Below are positions 26,042-39,445 of a stretch of DNA of 64,000 nt, in pieces (position 1 is the stretch's first letter; every line of letters starts with the position of its first letter). This DNA is from Cystobasidiopsis lactophilus (lineage: Eukaryota; Basidiomycota; Agaricostilbomycetes; Agaricostilbales; Chionosphaeraceae). The stretch covers positions 1,544,677 through 1,608,676 of the forward strand of contig BCIO01000003.1 of the NCBI GenBank assembly GCA_001599975.1. Reading direction: 5' to 3'. The notes beneath the pieces were generated by a model. The model did no database searches and was not told where the DNA came from. It saw only the letters and a list, made by a program, of their open reading frames with translations. The translations under genes and the position numbers were made by a program.

Positions 26042-27174
26042 ATGGCAAACGCTCTACAGACCCTTTGCCGGCAGAGTGCTCCATTGCTGTCTCGCCGGGC
26101 TTTGCACACGCACACTCCTGGACCTCACGCCCAGCTCTCAAGGCGGAGTAGCATTGGCTTTGTGGGTCTTGGCGTAAGTGGACAGCCTCTGTAAGCCCTA
26201 CAGTCCCTCGCTTAATGTCTGGGATGCAGTCACTCGGTGGGCCAATGGCCTTCAATCTAGCGTCCAAAGCCCTTCGGTCGGGAACTACGACCCGCATTTT
26301 GGTGCACGATGATTCACCGCGAAGCCTGTCGTTCTGGTTAGAAAGCCATCTGCGAAGGTTTCCCCAGGCCGGCACCATCCTGCCAGCGTCTCCGGCCCAA
26401 ATGCTACGCTCCTGCGGCACTGTGATTTCGTGCCTTTCGTCGGCGGAAGAGGCACTGGAACTGTATACCGCCGAAGAGAGCGGAATATTTGCCTGTATGC
26501 AGGATTTGGACGCGGAAACCCTCAACCAAACTGTCCTCGTTGACGCCACCACCAAAGACGTCCAGGCGCACCGCGACTTGGCCCGCAAGTTCGAAGAAAT
26601 AGGTGTTCCGCTTATTGATGCCCCTGTACTGGGCGGTATTACCGAAGCCGAGCTGGGGACCCTCTCCTTTCTGGTGGGCGGTCGCCGGGAGACATTCGAC
26701 CAGGTAGCAGGACTGCTGGCTACGATGAGCAAGGAAGCTCGCTGGATTGGCGACAGTGGCGCAGGGCTTGCTGCCAAGCTATCGATTAGCCTGCTGGGGG
26801 GTGTCAGCATGCTTGCAACAGCAGAAGCCATGGCGTTAGGCATCTCGCATGGATTAGCGCCCAGGATCTTGGGGGAGCTGCTCAACTCGAGTCAAGCCCG
26901 TTGCTGGGCGTCAGACACTGGCAATCCTGTGCCGGGTGCGCTGCCGTCGATCTTGACAGCAGCCGACCGAGGTTACGAAGGCGGACTGGCCACTTCCGTT
27001 CTCTCCCAAGATCTCAGGTTGGCGCTCGCCGGCAAAGGCACAGGGCTGTCTCTTGGTGCAACCGAAGTAGCGGCCAAGACTTTCGACCAAATGGCGTCCG
27101 GGAGCAAATGGGCGAGCAAAGACTTCTCCTCTGTTTATCAATGGCTCGTGGAGGACCAAGTGAGCGCCGATTAA
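26042..27174 (+). CDS. 3-hydroxyisobutyrate dehydrogenase, mitochondrial
   Basis: Oxidises 3-hydroxyisobutyrate to methylmalonate semialdehyde with NAD in valine breakdown. The N-terminus MANALQTLCRQSAPLLSRRA is a typical basic mitochondrial import signal. The dinucleotide-binding motif IGFVGLG is cut by an intron (GTAAGTGGAC to GATGCAG), and the next exon continues SLGGPMAFNLASKAL. Family motifs follow: the substrate-binding segment IDAPVLGGITEAELGTLSFL, the catalytic-Lys helix region GAGLAAKLSISLLGGVSM, and a C-terminal KDFSSVYQWLVED. Only one intron is evident, so most of the protein is in one large exon. The stop is 66 bp from the stop of the convergent Arf exchange factor gene. Confidence 0.9.
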
Positions 27175-27240
27175 GTCTTTGCCTGATCCATGTGACACAA
27201 GCTTGCGAGCAGTGAGACCAATCAAATTGCATCGGGTTCA

Positions 27241-30200
27241 CTAAAGACCAGCTGTCGCCAAAGCCATGGCTGAAGTTGGCGTGGACTGCCGCCGCCCCTC
27301 ATAGTCGGCAGAGGCCGGGGTTTCGCCATCGACTTCCGCACCAGGCGTCTGTTGGTGCTGGACGGCATCAGCAGGAGCGTCGAGCATCGGCGATTTTCGG
27401 GCTTGGTAATCCATGACGGGAATCGGCCGTGTGGGCGCCTGGGGAAAGAGCTCCTGCTGGAGCGTCGGCAGGAAGGTGTCGATCCTCTGAATCCCGAGGT
27501 CCGTTAGAGCTGTGATGCTAGCATGCGAAAGAGCCCGCGACTCACGCTGAAGGTGGTGTCCCAGAGCTTCTTTTGTTCTTCTGTGCGACCGTGTTCGGTC
27601 GGAGGGACGAGGATGCCTTGTGCAGCCATTACCAATATCGCGTTCTTGAGCTGCTCCGGAACAGCCTCGTACTGCAACTGTGCTCAGCTGGCAGGTCTTT
27701 GGGTGGCCCAGGAACAAGAGCGACCCACCATAGCGTCTCTGCGGCCAGAATGCATCATGCGGTCCAACGCCTCTAACACACGCGCCCAAATGCCAACAAG
27801 CTGGCCCTGTTGCACGCGAGCAGGGGTGGCGGCGCAATGCAGGAAAATCTTGCAGAGCAGGGCGCAAGCTCGTAGCCTAGTCTCGCCCATGCCCGCCGCG
27901 TATGGGTCGCGCCGGAAGACTTGAGGCTTGAGCAACTCGTCCAGAGTCGGGAAGATAATTTTGTTGAAAATGGTCAGCAGGTCCACCTGAGGGTTGGATA
28001 ACAGCTCTTGCGTGATGAGTGTGCGCTGCAAGTGGGAGAGAGATGTTTGTCGGAGCGCTCGCACGGAGTTGGTGCTTTGCTCCGCATAAGCCGCCAGAAC
28101 GGGTAGCCAATACACCTCCCAAGCTGCAATCCAGTTATCAGAGGCACAGCCTGGGAAGCAACGAATAAGAATCGTGCTTGCCTTGTGTGAATGGGAGGCC
28201 AGAGTTCTGCACCAGCTGATCGATGAAGCCTTGGCAGTCTCGGATGATGTCGAGTGCGGCTCTCCCGCGTTCGATGGCGGAATCACTAGGATGCAAATGT
28301 GGTCAATGGCATGCAAGAGAGAGTATAGGACGCGCATACCTGACTACCGGCTCTTCGCTGACACCCTTTTGACTTGCCACACTCGCGAACGCATTGACGC
28401 ATTCCACAAAGGCGACAAAGTTTTGCGCGGTGAGGCCTCGCCCGCCGCCCACATTATTCGCATCATCGTAAACAAAAGTGCGCAGCATTTCGAAGGCTGG
28501 CTTAGCCGCCGTTTCTTTGGACGCGGTGCTTGAGAAGAAGAAAAAGATGGTGTTCCACTGGGGTGCCGAGTCGATGGCCGAAGAATGGGCATTGATGAGT
28601 GCAGTGACTCCGCTGACCAGTTGCTCGGCAACCGACGATACGATGGCAGCGGGCAAAGCGCGCAACAGGTCAAGCGAGCTGAAGAGCGGCTCAGTCGATC
28701 CGGTCTGCACCACTTCAGTTGAGACACGGCCAAGAACAGCAGAAAAGCCAGGCTTACCTGTTCGGTTGTCGCAGACGCGCTGCGTAGCAGCCCAACGACT
28801 GCCCTCTCCACCAGCAAAGGCGAATAAATTGTCGCGTTGCTGAGGATTTGGCCGCAAAATTCAAATACGGACCCCCAGATCTTCACGTTGCTCCCGTTTT
28901 GCGAGAGGGTGGCAACAGACACCAGAGCTTCCAGAAGGAAAGCAGCCGCGGGGTCGTAGGCCATTTGCCGGTGCGCTCTGGGCGCGGCGATGGCCAGGCC
29001 CGATCCAACCGCAGGGCTGCGCTTGACGTTGGACCGTTCGGCAAGCTCTTTGATGGACTCAATGACGCTCAAGACGCTCTCTTGCGGCAGTCCAAGCATT
29101 GACTCCCACAACTCGTCCAGTCGGCAAGACGCAACAGCATCCACGGCCACGAGCGTGTTGTCGATATCGCTCTCGGTGAGATCTCGACCGAGGCCATCAG
29201 CCTGATTTGGCGCCGCGTACGGTGAAAGAAGGTAGCTGGAGAGGGTGCTGAGCAAACCCCCGTCTTGGCTGCGATCCCTGCCGTTCGAGGTGGCTGGAGT
29301 TTGAGGGGGGCGAAGAGGGATTGTGCTCCCGACTGGGAAAGTCGGAGGGAGGAGGGAGTGCAAGAAGAGGGAGGTCAGAATATCAAAAACGTTGACCCAT
29401 GCGGTGCGGATGGCCGCGCCATTGGACCGAGCGATGCTGAAGAGAACGATAGCCGACAGCTGGGCCTTGGTGTGCATGCCCAACCGGATAGACAGCGGAG
29501 AAACAGTGACTTGGTAGGCATCGGTGCCGTCTGTGGCGGGGACCTTGACAGTCGGGAACGCCGCGGAATCGGCCTGGCTGTTGGATGCCAGGCCTGTGAT
29601 TTGAGACAAACAGCCGATAGTATAGTCGAAGACTTGGGGTAGAATGAAGCGGGTGGCAAGGTCGGCACATTGCTGAAAGCCAGAGATGATGGATTGAAGC
29701 AGGTATTCGTCTTGGCCATGTTGGAACGCATAGGACAATGTCGACACCAGAGGTTTCCAAATCAGCGCAAAAATATCAGAGTCGTAAATAGTCGTGTCAG
29801 GGAGGACGAGTTGGCCATTATTGTTGGATTCGCTCCGCTTGAGCAGCTCGCGCCAGGCATACTCGAAGCCGAGCTGACCATGGTGCTCTTCAGGCAACAC
29901 AATTTCGCGCTTGCGGATGTCATCGTAGATTGCTTTCTGTGAAATTCACCAGACCAACAGATGAGTCTGAGTCTACGCAAAGCGTCCGAGCCAAGCCACG
30001 TACGAGGAAGTCCACGTCAAAATCCTTTCCGTCGTTGACGCCCCGAAGGTTCTTGCGGTAGTCGTCAAACTTCATGCGGTTCTTGACGTTCTGTGGGTTG
30101 TGCTGATCCGTGTTCAGCATGATGACGGAGTAGGACAGGACGTAGGCAGCGTCGTTGCTTTTGACCATCGCGTTTTCGGGTTTCTGCGCAGTGTAGTACG

Positions 30201-32569
30201 CCTCCGCAAACACTTCAGTGATCCGGGCGATCTGCTGAGATTCGCCTGGCAGTCGGAAGGACTCGAGCAGGTCGCGCATGGCGTCCGAGATGATTTGCTG
30301 CCAGCACCTTGAGCACCAAGACAAGACGTATAGACTAAGATAAAGCAGACCCACTTCGCTGAAGTCGAAAAGCTTCATGAATTCCGTAAGGACGTCCAAA
30401 TTTTCCGGGCGCGAAATGTAGTCGCCAAGCTCCCGCTTGTCCAGGCGCACGCAGTCCTTGAGAAAGGCGGCCAGCTGTACAGTCCGGGAGGCAGGAGATG
30501 AAGGTGAATAGAGAAAGCCATTGTCTTCCAGGAATCGGAGGCCAGTCTTGGCTTTGGCATTGAACAGAGCGGCGCCTTGGAGAAGCAAGCGCTTGGACGA
30601 CTTGCTCTGCGCCAATCGCGCAGCAGCCTGCGCATCCTGTGGTAGAGCACTTTTGAGAGGTAGACCACTGCGCTAAGACCGGGATGACCGACCTCGGCTG
30701 AAAGCGGTGGCAGCGAGTCGTTGCAACTGCGGTTCGCCATTCCTTTGAGCAGCGCCAACAGCGTATCTAAGCACATGGCTTGATAAGCATCTAGTCCACT
30801 GGTGCCAGAGGATGCAGGAACTGCGTTCGGGTTGGCCAGTCCAGCTCCCGGTAAGAAGACGCCACGAGCAAAAAACTTGATGGAGCGCTCCAACAAGTCT
30901 TCCGAGTCGACCTTGGTGTCGTAGTTAATCCAAAGGAGAGTGGCAATGTGTGTGTCCTGGTAGATCATAGCAAGCTGCTCTAGCAGCAGCGTGCGCACTT
31001 CAGCCGACAAAGACTCTTTGGAGGCCTTGAGCGAAGGGGCAGGGGAAGCCGTGTCCCGAGGTGGGATGCTAGTGGAGGCACCGAGGGAGCTCGATGATCG
31101 TTTGATGAGGTTGTGGTCGTCGGCGAAGGCGGAAGTGAAAGCGTTGGAGGCCAAATCTGCGTCCCACGTGGCGAGATCCTGCTCCCGCTCCACTTCCCGC
31201 TTGCCCCCGCTGAGCCGGTCGAGTAAGAAGGATAGATAGAGTTCAAGCTGAAGCCGCAAGCCGCCCTTCATGGTGTCGAACAGAGCTGACACCAAACGCA
31301 GGCAGGCAGCGAGCATGCCGCTCGTAGAGGCGTTGTCGGCCTGGAGCTGCGCCCGGATGAGCTCGAAGACGTGCTTGCACAGCGAGTCGGACACCATTTC
31401 TTTCAAGCTCTTGAACCTGCCCAGGGAAGCACCACCAACTTCGAAGGCGGTCTGAAGGATGTTGAGCGCCAAAAGACGCATGGAGTCGGTGTGGGTTTGG
31501 TCGTAGGGATCCAACAGGCTTATGAGGACCCGAAGGAGCTCTTTGATGGAAGGCAAGCCATAGGCGCGATCATCGGTGGCCAAGGTCGAAGCAGCGCCAT
31601 TAGCCGCCCTCTCTTCCGAGGCCGAATGGTCTGGCAGAAGGCCAGAGCTCGGGTCCGGCGTGGATATCTGCACTGCATCTTCTGCGGCGGGCGCGGAGGA
31701 GTCAGATTGGGGTAGAACTGGCGTCGCAAGAGCATAAAGGTGCTCGTCTTCGGGCGACAAGGTTTTGAGCTTGCTGAAGACAGTCATCACCAACGCCTGC
31801 ATGGTGCGTTCGGCAGATTTGCGAAGCATCTCTGTGCCATCGTATGAACATCAATCCAGAACTGGGTGGCGAGGTGGGAGGCGAGAACACGCACCGCTGA
31901 GTCTCATCTGGCAGCACATGCTCAACCCCGTCTCCATTATCATGCAAACGCTCTCGTCGTTGAGAGCATGCCCTAGGTCAGTGTTCAGCAGGCAGCTCTT
32001 GAGGACGTCGAGGATTTTGAGCAGGACGACCTCGTCAGAGATCGAGTCGGATGCCTCAAACTTGCAGTGGGTCGCAGCCGAGATGAGGTCGACCAGAGCA
32101 GGCTGCAAGGAGGGCGATTGTGGGTGAATGAGCTTGTACGCCAGCATCTTGTCGATGCTGGTCAGCGCGACGGCCGTGATGGGGCCTGACGTGTCGCCGG
32201 AGCGCACAATCTCCAGGAAGGGAGCGAGCAGCGTTTGTGCATCGATGAGAAGCACGTCTGGATGTACAGTTAAGCGCGAGCAGGACTGCGGCAAAGGACA
32301 AGCAGCCCACCGCCGGTCTCGCGCAGGGCCAGCTGCAGCTCAGCGAAGAGGAAAGGGCCGACGCCTTTGGTGTGGGACGAGGCGCGCCTGACGTTGGGCT
32401 GGAGGAGGTTCTGCGCAGACGCAGACTTGCGTGGCAGCCCCGAGTCGTAGAGCAACGCATTCGCGAGCGAGGCCCAGCGTGCATTGCGCCTCAGCGCGGA
32501 CAAGACGGCGTTGATTTCGTTCAATACCAGCGTCCGAGGCTGGATCTCCAAGGTCGAGTAGCTCGCCAT
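27241..32569 (-). CDS. Sec7-domain Arf guanine-nucleotide exchange factor, GEA/GBF1 type
   Basis: Activates Arf GTPases at the early Golgi for COPI coat assembly. The N-terminus MASYSTLEIQPRTLVLNEIN and the following region correspond to the DCB and HUS domains. The Sec7 domain contains KRLLLQGAALFNAKAKTGLR, LGDYISRPENLDVL, and the catalytic glutamate loop FRLPGESQQIARITEVFAE. It continues with SYSVIMLNTDQHNPQVK-type sequence ending in the KNLRGVNDG region. Large helical HDS-like regions follow to the C-terminus (SAMALATAGL). More than ten introns interrupt it; the longest exon covers the part from EHHGQLGFEYAWRELLK onward. A run between the HUS and Sec7 domains is Ser/Thr-rich and probably disordered. 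Confidence 0.92.
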
Positions 32570-32778
32570 GTTGTTGAATCAGGACAGAATGCTGGGTTGT
32601 CAAACGAACGGGGCCATGCGAGGTGGACGGCTGGCTGTGGTCAACAGAAGTCGGATCGGTTTCGCCAAAAGGGCCAAGTATAGTGGCCAGCTGTCAATGG
32701 GACGGCGCGTTGGACGCTCAAGATTCAGAACTGCCTAATAAATACATTTCCTCGCAGGAAGGATAGCGAGAGCCCCTG

Positions 32779-34979
32779 CTACGCCATCAACGCGCTGACA
32801 ATGCTCTCGACCCTCAAAGTCCGGATGTCTGAGTACGTCTGGCCAGTGCCGACAAATAGCAAAGGTTGTCCAGTGACATAGGTCATGCTCACTGCCGCGC
32901 CAACCTTGTCGTCAACTGCGCCACACTTGAGTCAGTTGCGCGACTGCAAAGGAAAATATGATTGCGGACGCACTCGTATCAAACTTCGTGAGGACAATGC
33001 CGTCAATGCCTCGTCGTCCCGACTGTGCGGTGGCAGTAAAGTCGCGGAGCGAAGTGTTGAACTTGGTGAGCTGGTCGACAGCTTCGTTGCCCACCAGCGC
33101 CTCGCCAACAAACAGTATCTTGTCCGGCTTGTTGACGGCAATCAACTGCAAGAGTACTGTTAGCGTATCGGGCCAAGGTCAGGGGAAAGAACCAAAAGCA
33201 AACCTTGGCCAATGCCCTCATGAGGGGCTCGTTATCCTGCATCCTCCCCGCCGTGTCGATGAGCACAACGTCGAAGCCTTGCTGCTTTCCATAGGCAATG
33301 GCGTCCCTGGCGATACCAGCTGAGTCCTTGCCGTACCCCTTCTGGTAGAGCTCCACTTGAGTGTCGGTGGACAGCATGGACAGATTGTTGACGTGGACTT
33401 TGAGTTGCTCGACCGCGCCTGACCTGAACGTGTCACACGCGGCGATGAGGACGCGCTGCTTGTTCTGCAAAAGCCAATAGGCGATCTTGGACAGATTGGT
33501 AGATTTGCCAACGCCATTAACGCCCACAAAGGTGATGGTGTAAGGCTCCTTTGTCTTTTGGTTGACGTCGGACGATTTGCGCTGGATGTCCAGCAGGATA
33601 TCAGTCGAGGTGCGGGGCGTGAGGATGCGGGTAAGGGCGTCAGTCATGGCGAGGCGCACAGCCTTCTTCAAAGAGCTCGACCGGAAGCCGGTGGCCTGCT
33701 TGGAGCCTTTCAAGGAGTCCGCGACCGACTTGCAGATAGCCTCGGCCACCTCTCGAGCTACGTTCTTGGACAGGAGCTGCTCTTGGATGGCTGCGATGAC
33801 CGGTTGAAGGTCGGCGTCGGTCAGTGCCTTGCTCGACCAGCCAAGGACGGAGGAGAGCCGCCCAAAGAGCCCAGTGGGAGCATCCTTGGACTGCTTCCGG
33901 TTCGCTGTAGGTAGGAAGGCATCGTCTTCATCTTCATCTGAGTCCTCGGCCGCGCCTTTGAAGTCGGCCACACTGTAGAACCCTTTGGCATCGACGGTCC
34001 CCAAGGACTGCGAATCAAGCAGCTGCGCCTTCAGATCAGCTGCGCTGCGTGAGTCGAGCTGCTTGGTCGGCGTAGCAGAAGGGGAAAAGTCCAAGGCGGC
34101 CATTTCGTCCTTTGACGCATTGCCACCTTCCCACCGCCGCATTTCCTTCTTTGCTTTAGCCGATCTCGACAGGTTGGGCGTGGTTTCGACGTCCGTATTG
34201 GTCTCTGAGCCCGAGCCCGCGTCGGGGCCGCCAACAAGCCGCTTTCTCTGCTTGGACTTCTGGCGAGACTTGAAGGCGGACAGGTTGCGGGCGATGATGT
34301 CGGCGTCTGCCTCTTGGCCTCCTCCTCCATTTTCCAGCGGTGCCTTGAGGCTGGCCCCATCTTGGGATGGATTCGTAAACATGGCGGGGGCTGAGCGGGA
34401 TGGGGTCGAGGAGCCAGCGCCATTCTTGCCCTCCAGCTCTCGGACCACGTCGACAAAGGTGTCCTCCCAGCCCTTCCATTGCCAGCCCGAGCTTCCAAAC
34501 ACCTTCTTTTGTAAGGCCGGCTCGCAGTCTTGTGGGCTGATCTGGCCGGAGAGGAGGGAGACCAGGCACTCGACCACGTCGCCGAACAGCCGCAGGAACA
34601 GGGTGCGGATGGTCTGCAGCAAGGTCGGGATGTAGGTCAGGGTGAGCAGGCGGGGATAGGCGACGGCAAAGATGAGCCCGTGCGTGTTGTCTCGCAGCCA
34701 CTTCATCTTGAGGTTGCCGACCTCGCATGAATCTTCGTCTGCGTCCGGCCCCGCCTCGATGAACCGCTCCCTGAGGAGCACATCGAACGGCGCTGCTCCT
34801 GAGGTCGACAGCGACTTGGACCACAGCACGATGCCGCCTATCCAGGGTGTTAGTCCTGCTTTAGGCGGAGATGTGAGCTACTCGCCGTGGGTCAATATGC
34901 AGCTGAGGGGCAAGCATTAGCACACATTGGCCTCGTCCTGCAAGTTGATAATGCCTTACAAATGGTCTAGCAAGCTCAT
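32779..34979 (-). CDS. signal recognition particle receptor subunit alpha
   Basis: Docks SRP-ribosome complexes at the ER and hydrolyses GTP. The N-terminal SRX domain is spread over small exons: MSLLDHF at 34979-34960, CILTHG at 34902-34886, then GGIVLWSKSLS. A charged, disordered linker follows. The NG domain has G1 GVNGVGKSTNLSKIAYWL, the DTFRSGAVEQLKVH segment, G3 DTAGRMQDNEPL and G4 TKFDT, ending TLRVESIVSALMA. All expected GTPase motifs are present. Intron 2 (34838-34885) has GC rather than GT at its 5' end (GCGAGT); this is needed to restore THGGIVLW, which matches the family. The final exon begins after TKFDT with VDDKVGAAVSMTY. Confidence 0.93.
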
Positions 34980-35239
34980 GCTCTCATATTTTGCTGCGCT
35001 CAACAACAACTCGAAAGGTCGTTTGGCGCCAAAAAGCACAAATCTAAGGTGGACGCCACGTCCTGCTCACTGAGGCGAACATGCGATGCGATGGGCCAAG
35101 TGATTAAGGCTACGAAGGCCTAACATGACAAGACAAAGAATTGAAAAAGCCCAAGCGCCAAGAGGCAATGACATGAAAGAAACGTCGAGCTCCCCAAGCG
35201 GGCACCGTCTATGAAGCTTGCTAAAATGACGAAGTGCCC

Positions 35240-37348
<2,109 letters not shown>

Positions 37349-37677
37349 GATGGGTGGTCTTGGGTTGGTTGAGTTGGGAGAGCAAGAATCTACTGTTGAA
37401 TCTTGCTGCACAACTCTGAAGAAGCTGTAACAGTCGTCGAGCTCGCCCAAGAGCTTCAATGGGGCCTCCAAAAATTTGTGAGCCCTCGTGCGAAATGAAA
37501 ATTGACCAGTGGTGGTCATCGCATAAACACCTTCTCTATTAATCTACGTCCAAGGGTATACAATTCCGAAATGAGTGCAGCTGTCATGCTCTCTGCCATG
37601 CCGTCCATGCCAAGAACTCGCTTCCAGCGCGAGGCGGCCAACCCTGCTCAACCTTCATATTGTGGCGAGCCGTGTGA
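37349..37677. other. gap between eIF4A start and hemerythrin gene A stop
   Basis: Holds the eIF4A promoter and the 3' flank of the first hemerythrin gene. From 37506 rightwards the sequence is similar to 39274 onwards, which marks the left edge of the tandem duplication. No other feature was seen. Confidence 0.5.
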
Positions 37678-38703
37678 TCACATAGGCCTGCACACAAAGA
37701 TGAAGATCGTCAAGAAGGTTGACCAACAAGCGAAGCCTAAAAATGGGCAATGGACTTACAATCGTCTCATCTCGTCCAGTGTCCAGTACTTCCGCATGCT
37801 GAATGACGCATATAAGCCCAACTTTCATGCGAAGACATTGAGATTAAGATGTCCTTACTTCTCAGCCCGCAGCTCTCCGACCTCCTCATCCAGATGGGTC
37901 TGCATAATTGGTCAGCGCCGGACGATGGCATCAATGGCTACAGCAGAAGCTTACCCAAAGGACCGTACCGAACGAATCAAGGACTTCTTTCAGCTCTTCT
38001 AGCCGAAGCTCGCGCGTGCTGGTCATGCACTCGTCGACGTAGGTGCCGAGCTTGCCCTGGTTTGCCACCCTTTCCTTAGATCTTCGTCTGGCAACGAATG
38101 ACAGACAGCCTCTCACCAATCCGGCGTGAATGCCCTTATGTTGATCCTAGTGAGACCAAAGCTCGGTCAGCGCTTCGTTGCTTCCTTTGTAAGAAAGGGA
38201 CTGACTGGGAGATCGGCGCTGAATGCGGGCATCTTCTTGGACAACAGCGGGAAGATATAGGCCTCTTCGATGTCGTGGTGCATAGTCAGTTTTTGAACAA
38301 AGTCGTCAGCCACTCGAAGGAAGGCGCGAATAGACCTGCCGCCTCTGTAAGCACGCAGTCACTTTCGGTCCAAGGGAAAGAAGCCCACATGCCCCCTGGG
38401 CGCTTGTTGTTCTCGCACGCTTTGTACATGATTTGCCAATTTGATTTGAAGTGGTTGTGGTACATTCTGCACAAAGGCGATAAGTTAAGCTGAAGTGCGA
38501 AGCTGCCACCAAAAGAGAGCGCACTCCATGCCCGTCGCCATCTTGTTGCTACATGGATCAGGAAAGCATCAGACTTTTCAGCAGTGTGCGCAATGACGCA
38601 GAGCGCACTAGAGCTTGTAGTCGGCTGCGGACAGGGGTGGCAAAGATGGGCTGCTCGCGACCGAGGCATGCCCGCTTGAGGTCGGGTTGGAGAGGGTTGA
38701 CAT
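37678..38703 (-). CDS. hemerythrin (HHE) domain protein, copy A
   Basis: Nine exons join to a 182-residue protein starting MSTLSNPTSSGHASVASSPS. The HHE cation-binding domain has the likely metal ligands in MEMYHNHFKSNW, LTMHHDIEEAYIFPLL, DQHKGIHAGL and LWTHLDEEVGEL, and the fungal family end ENMRKYWTLDEMRRLPM. Such proteins bind a di-iron (or other metal) centre in a four-helix bundle; the role in fungi is not settled. The intron after SFGTVLW is 37900-37954 with a normal GTAAGC donor, and the last intron is 37688-37759 with GTAAGT. Introns sit at the same codons as in copy B. The start is the ATG at 38703-38701, which lines up with the start of copy B. Confidence 0.88.
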
Positions 38704-39183
38704 GGCTCTAGGAGTGTAGACAGGAAGACGGTTGCAAAACAAGCGTTGAGAGACTGGACTGGCAGTGAAAGGGGCAAGGCGCATGCAATGAGCGATTGGA
38801 AAGCAAAGATGCGAGAGGAAGAAAGGTTTGGGATTCGGTCGATGTGGAACAAGAAGATTTATACGCGCAGCTCGAGGCCAGACGCAAGGTCAGCAAAGGT
38901 CGAGGTCAGCACCTCGGGTCGACAACCGGAGGCGCTTGCAAATAAAGTCCGGTGCGTGTCCTGATATCTCCGTGGGCCTCTCCATCGTTTGCTTCTTCAG
39001 CTCTGCTGTCGTCATAGGCATTCAACAGTCATCCTTTAGGAGTCCGTATCGTGGATGGTGTCGTGGTGGCAGACAGTCAGCCAGTGGTAAAGATGTCAGC
39101 ATCTTAACTGTGCCAGCATGCCCTGAAGTTCGTTATTCCGCTGAGCGCCCATTACAACAACAGGCTGGCGTTGTATCGAAAGA
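38704..39183. other. upstream region of hemerythrin gene A, unit 1
   Basis: About 480 bp similar, with many changes, to 40469-40950. It would have been the divergent promoter of a hemerythrin gene and IML1 before or after duplication. Conserved islands include atctccgtg/atctccgta near 38968, cgtttgcttctt near 38988, and a gtaaagatg-catctt block near 39087. No intact frame was found. Confidence 0.5.
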
Positions 39184-39273
39184 CATGATGCTTCCACTTC
39201 GAGCTCCGACTTGATCGTTCAGCCGGAAGACCTGCGCCCAAGGGTGGCGGACCTCCCGCCACCGCACGTGAAG
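39184..39273 (+). pseudogene. truncated copy of the IML1 5' coding end
   Basis: Positions 39184-39215 are identical to 40951-40982, where the first recognisable IML1 exon begins. In frame it reads DASTSSSDLIVQPEDL and continues open for about 20 codons. It then runs into the left edge of duplication unit 2 and has no further IML1 sequence. It is therefore a stub left by the tandem duplication rather than a gene. Whether it is transcribed is unknown. Confidence 0.65.
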
Positions 39274-39445
39274 CCAGTGGTGGTTATTACTACAAAGACG
39301 TTCTCTACGATTCTAGGCCGAAAAGTCTCAATTCTGACAAAGGTCCAGCTAACGTGCCTTCTCCGGTGCCGTCCATCCCAAAAGCCCGCGTCCAGCGCGA
39401 GGCGATCACCCTACCCATCCTCCATACTTCGAGCTCCTCATATTG

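Larger units (their letters stand above)
37506..39215. repeat. tandem duplication, unit 1
   Basis: Aligns with 39274-40982 at a near constant offset of 1765-1768 bp. It contains hemerythrin gene A, its upstream region, and a 32-bp block identical to the one at the IML1 first conserved exon. Matches are diverged in introns and flanks (for example ccagtggtggt at 37506 and 39274, gtccagtact in both, and the shared gtaaagatg block near 39090) but the gene structure is kept throughout. Confidence 0.8.

Noticed and set aside
25815-26885. 356-codon minus-strand frame over HIBADH
   Set aside because: Antisense to the conserved dehydrogenase, no domain, biased Ser/Ala composition typical of a shadow.
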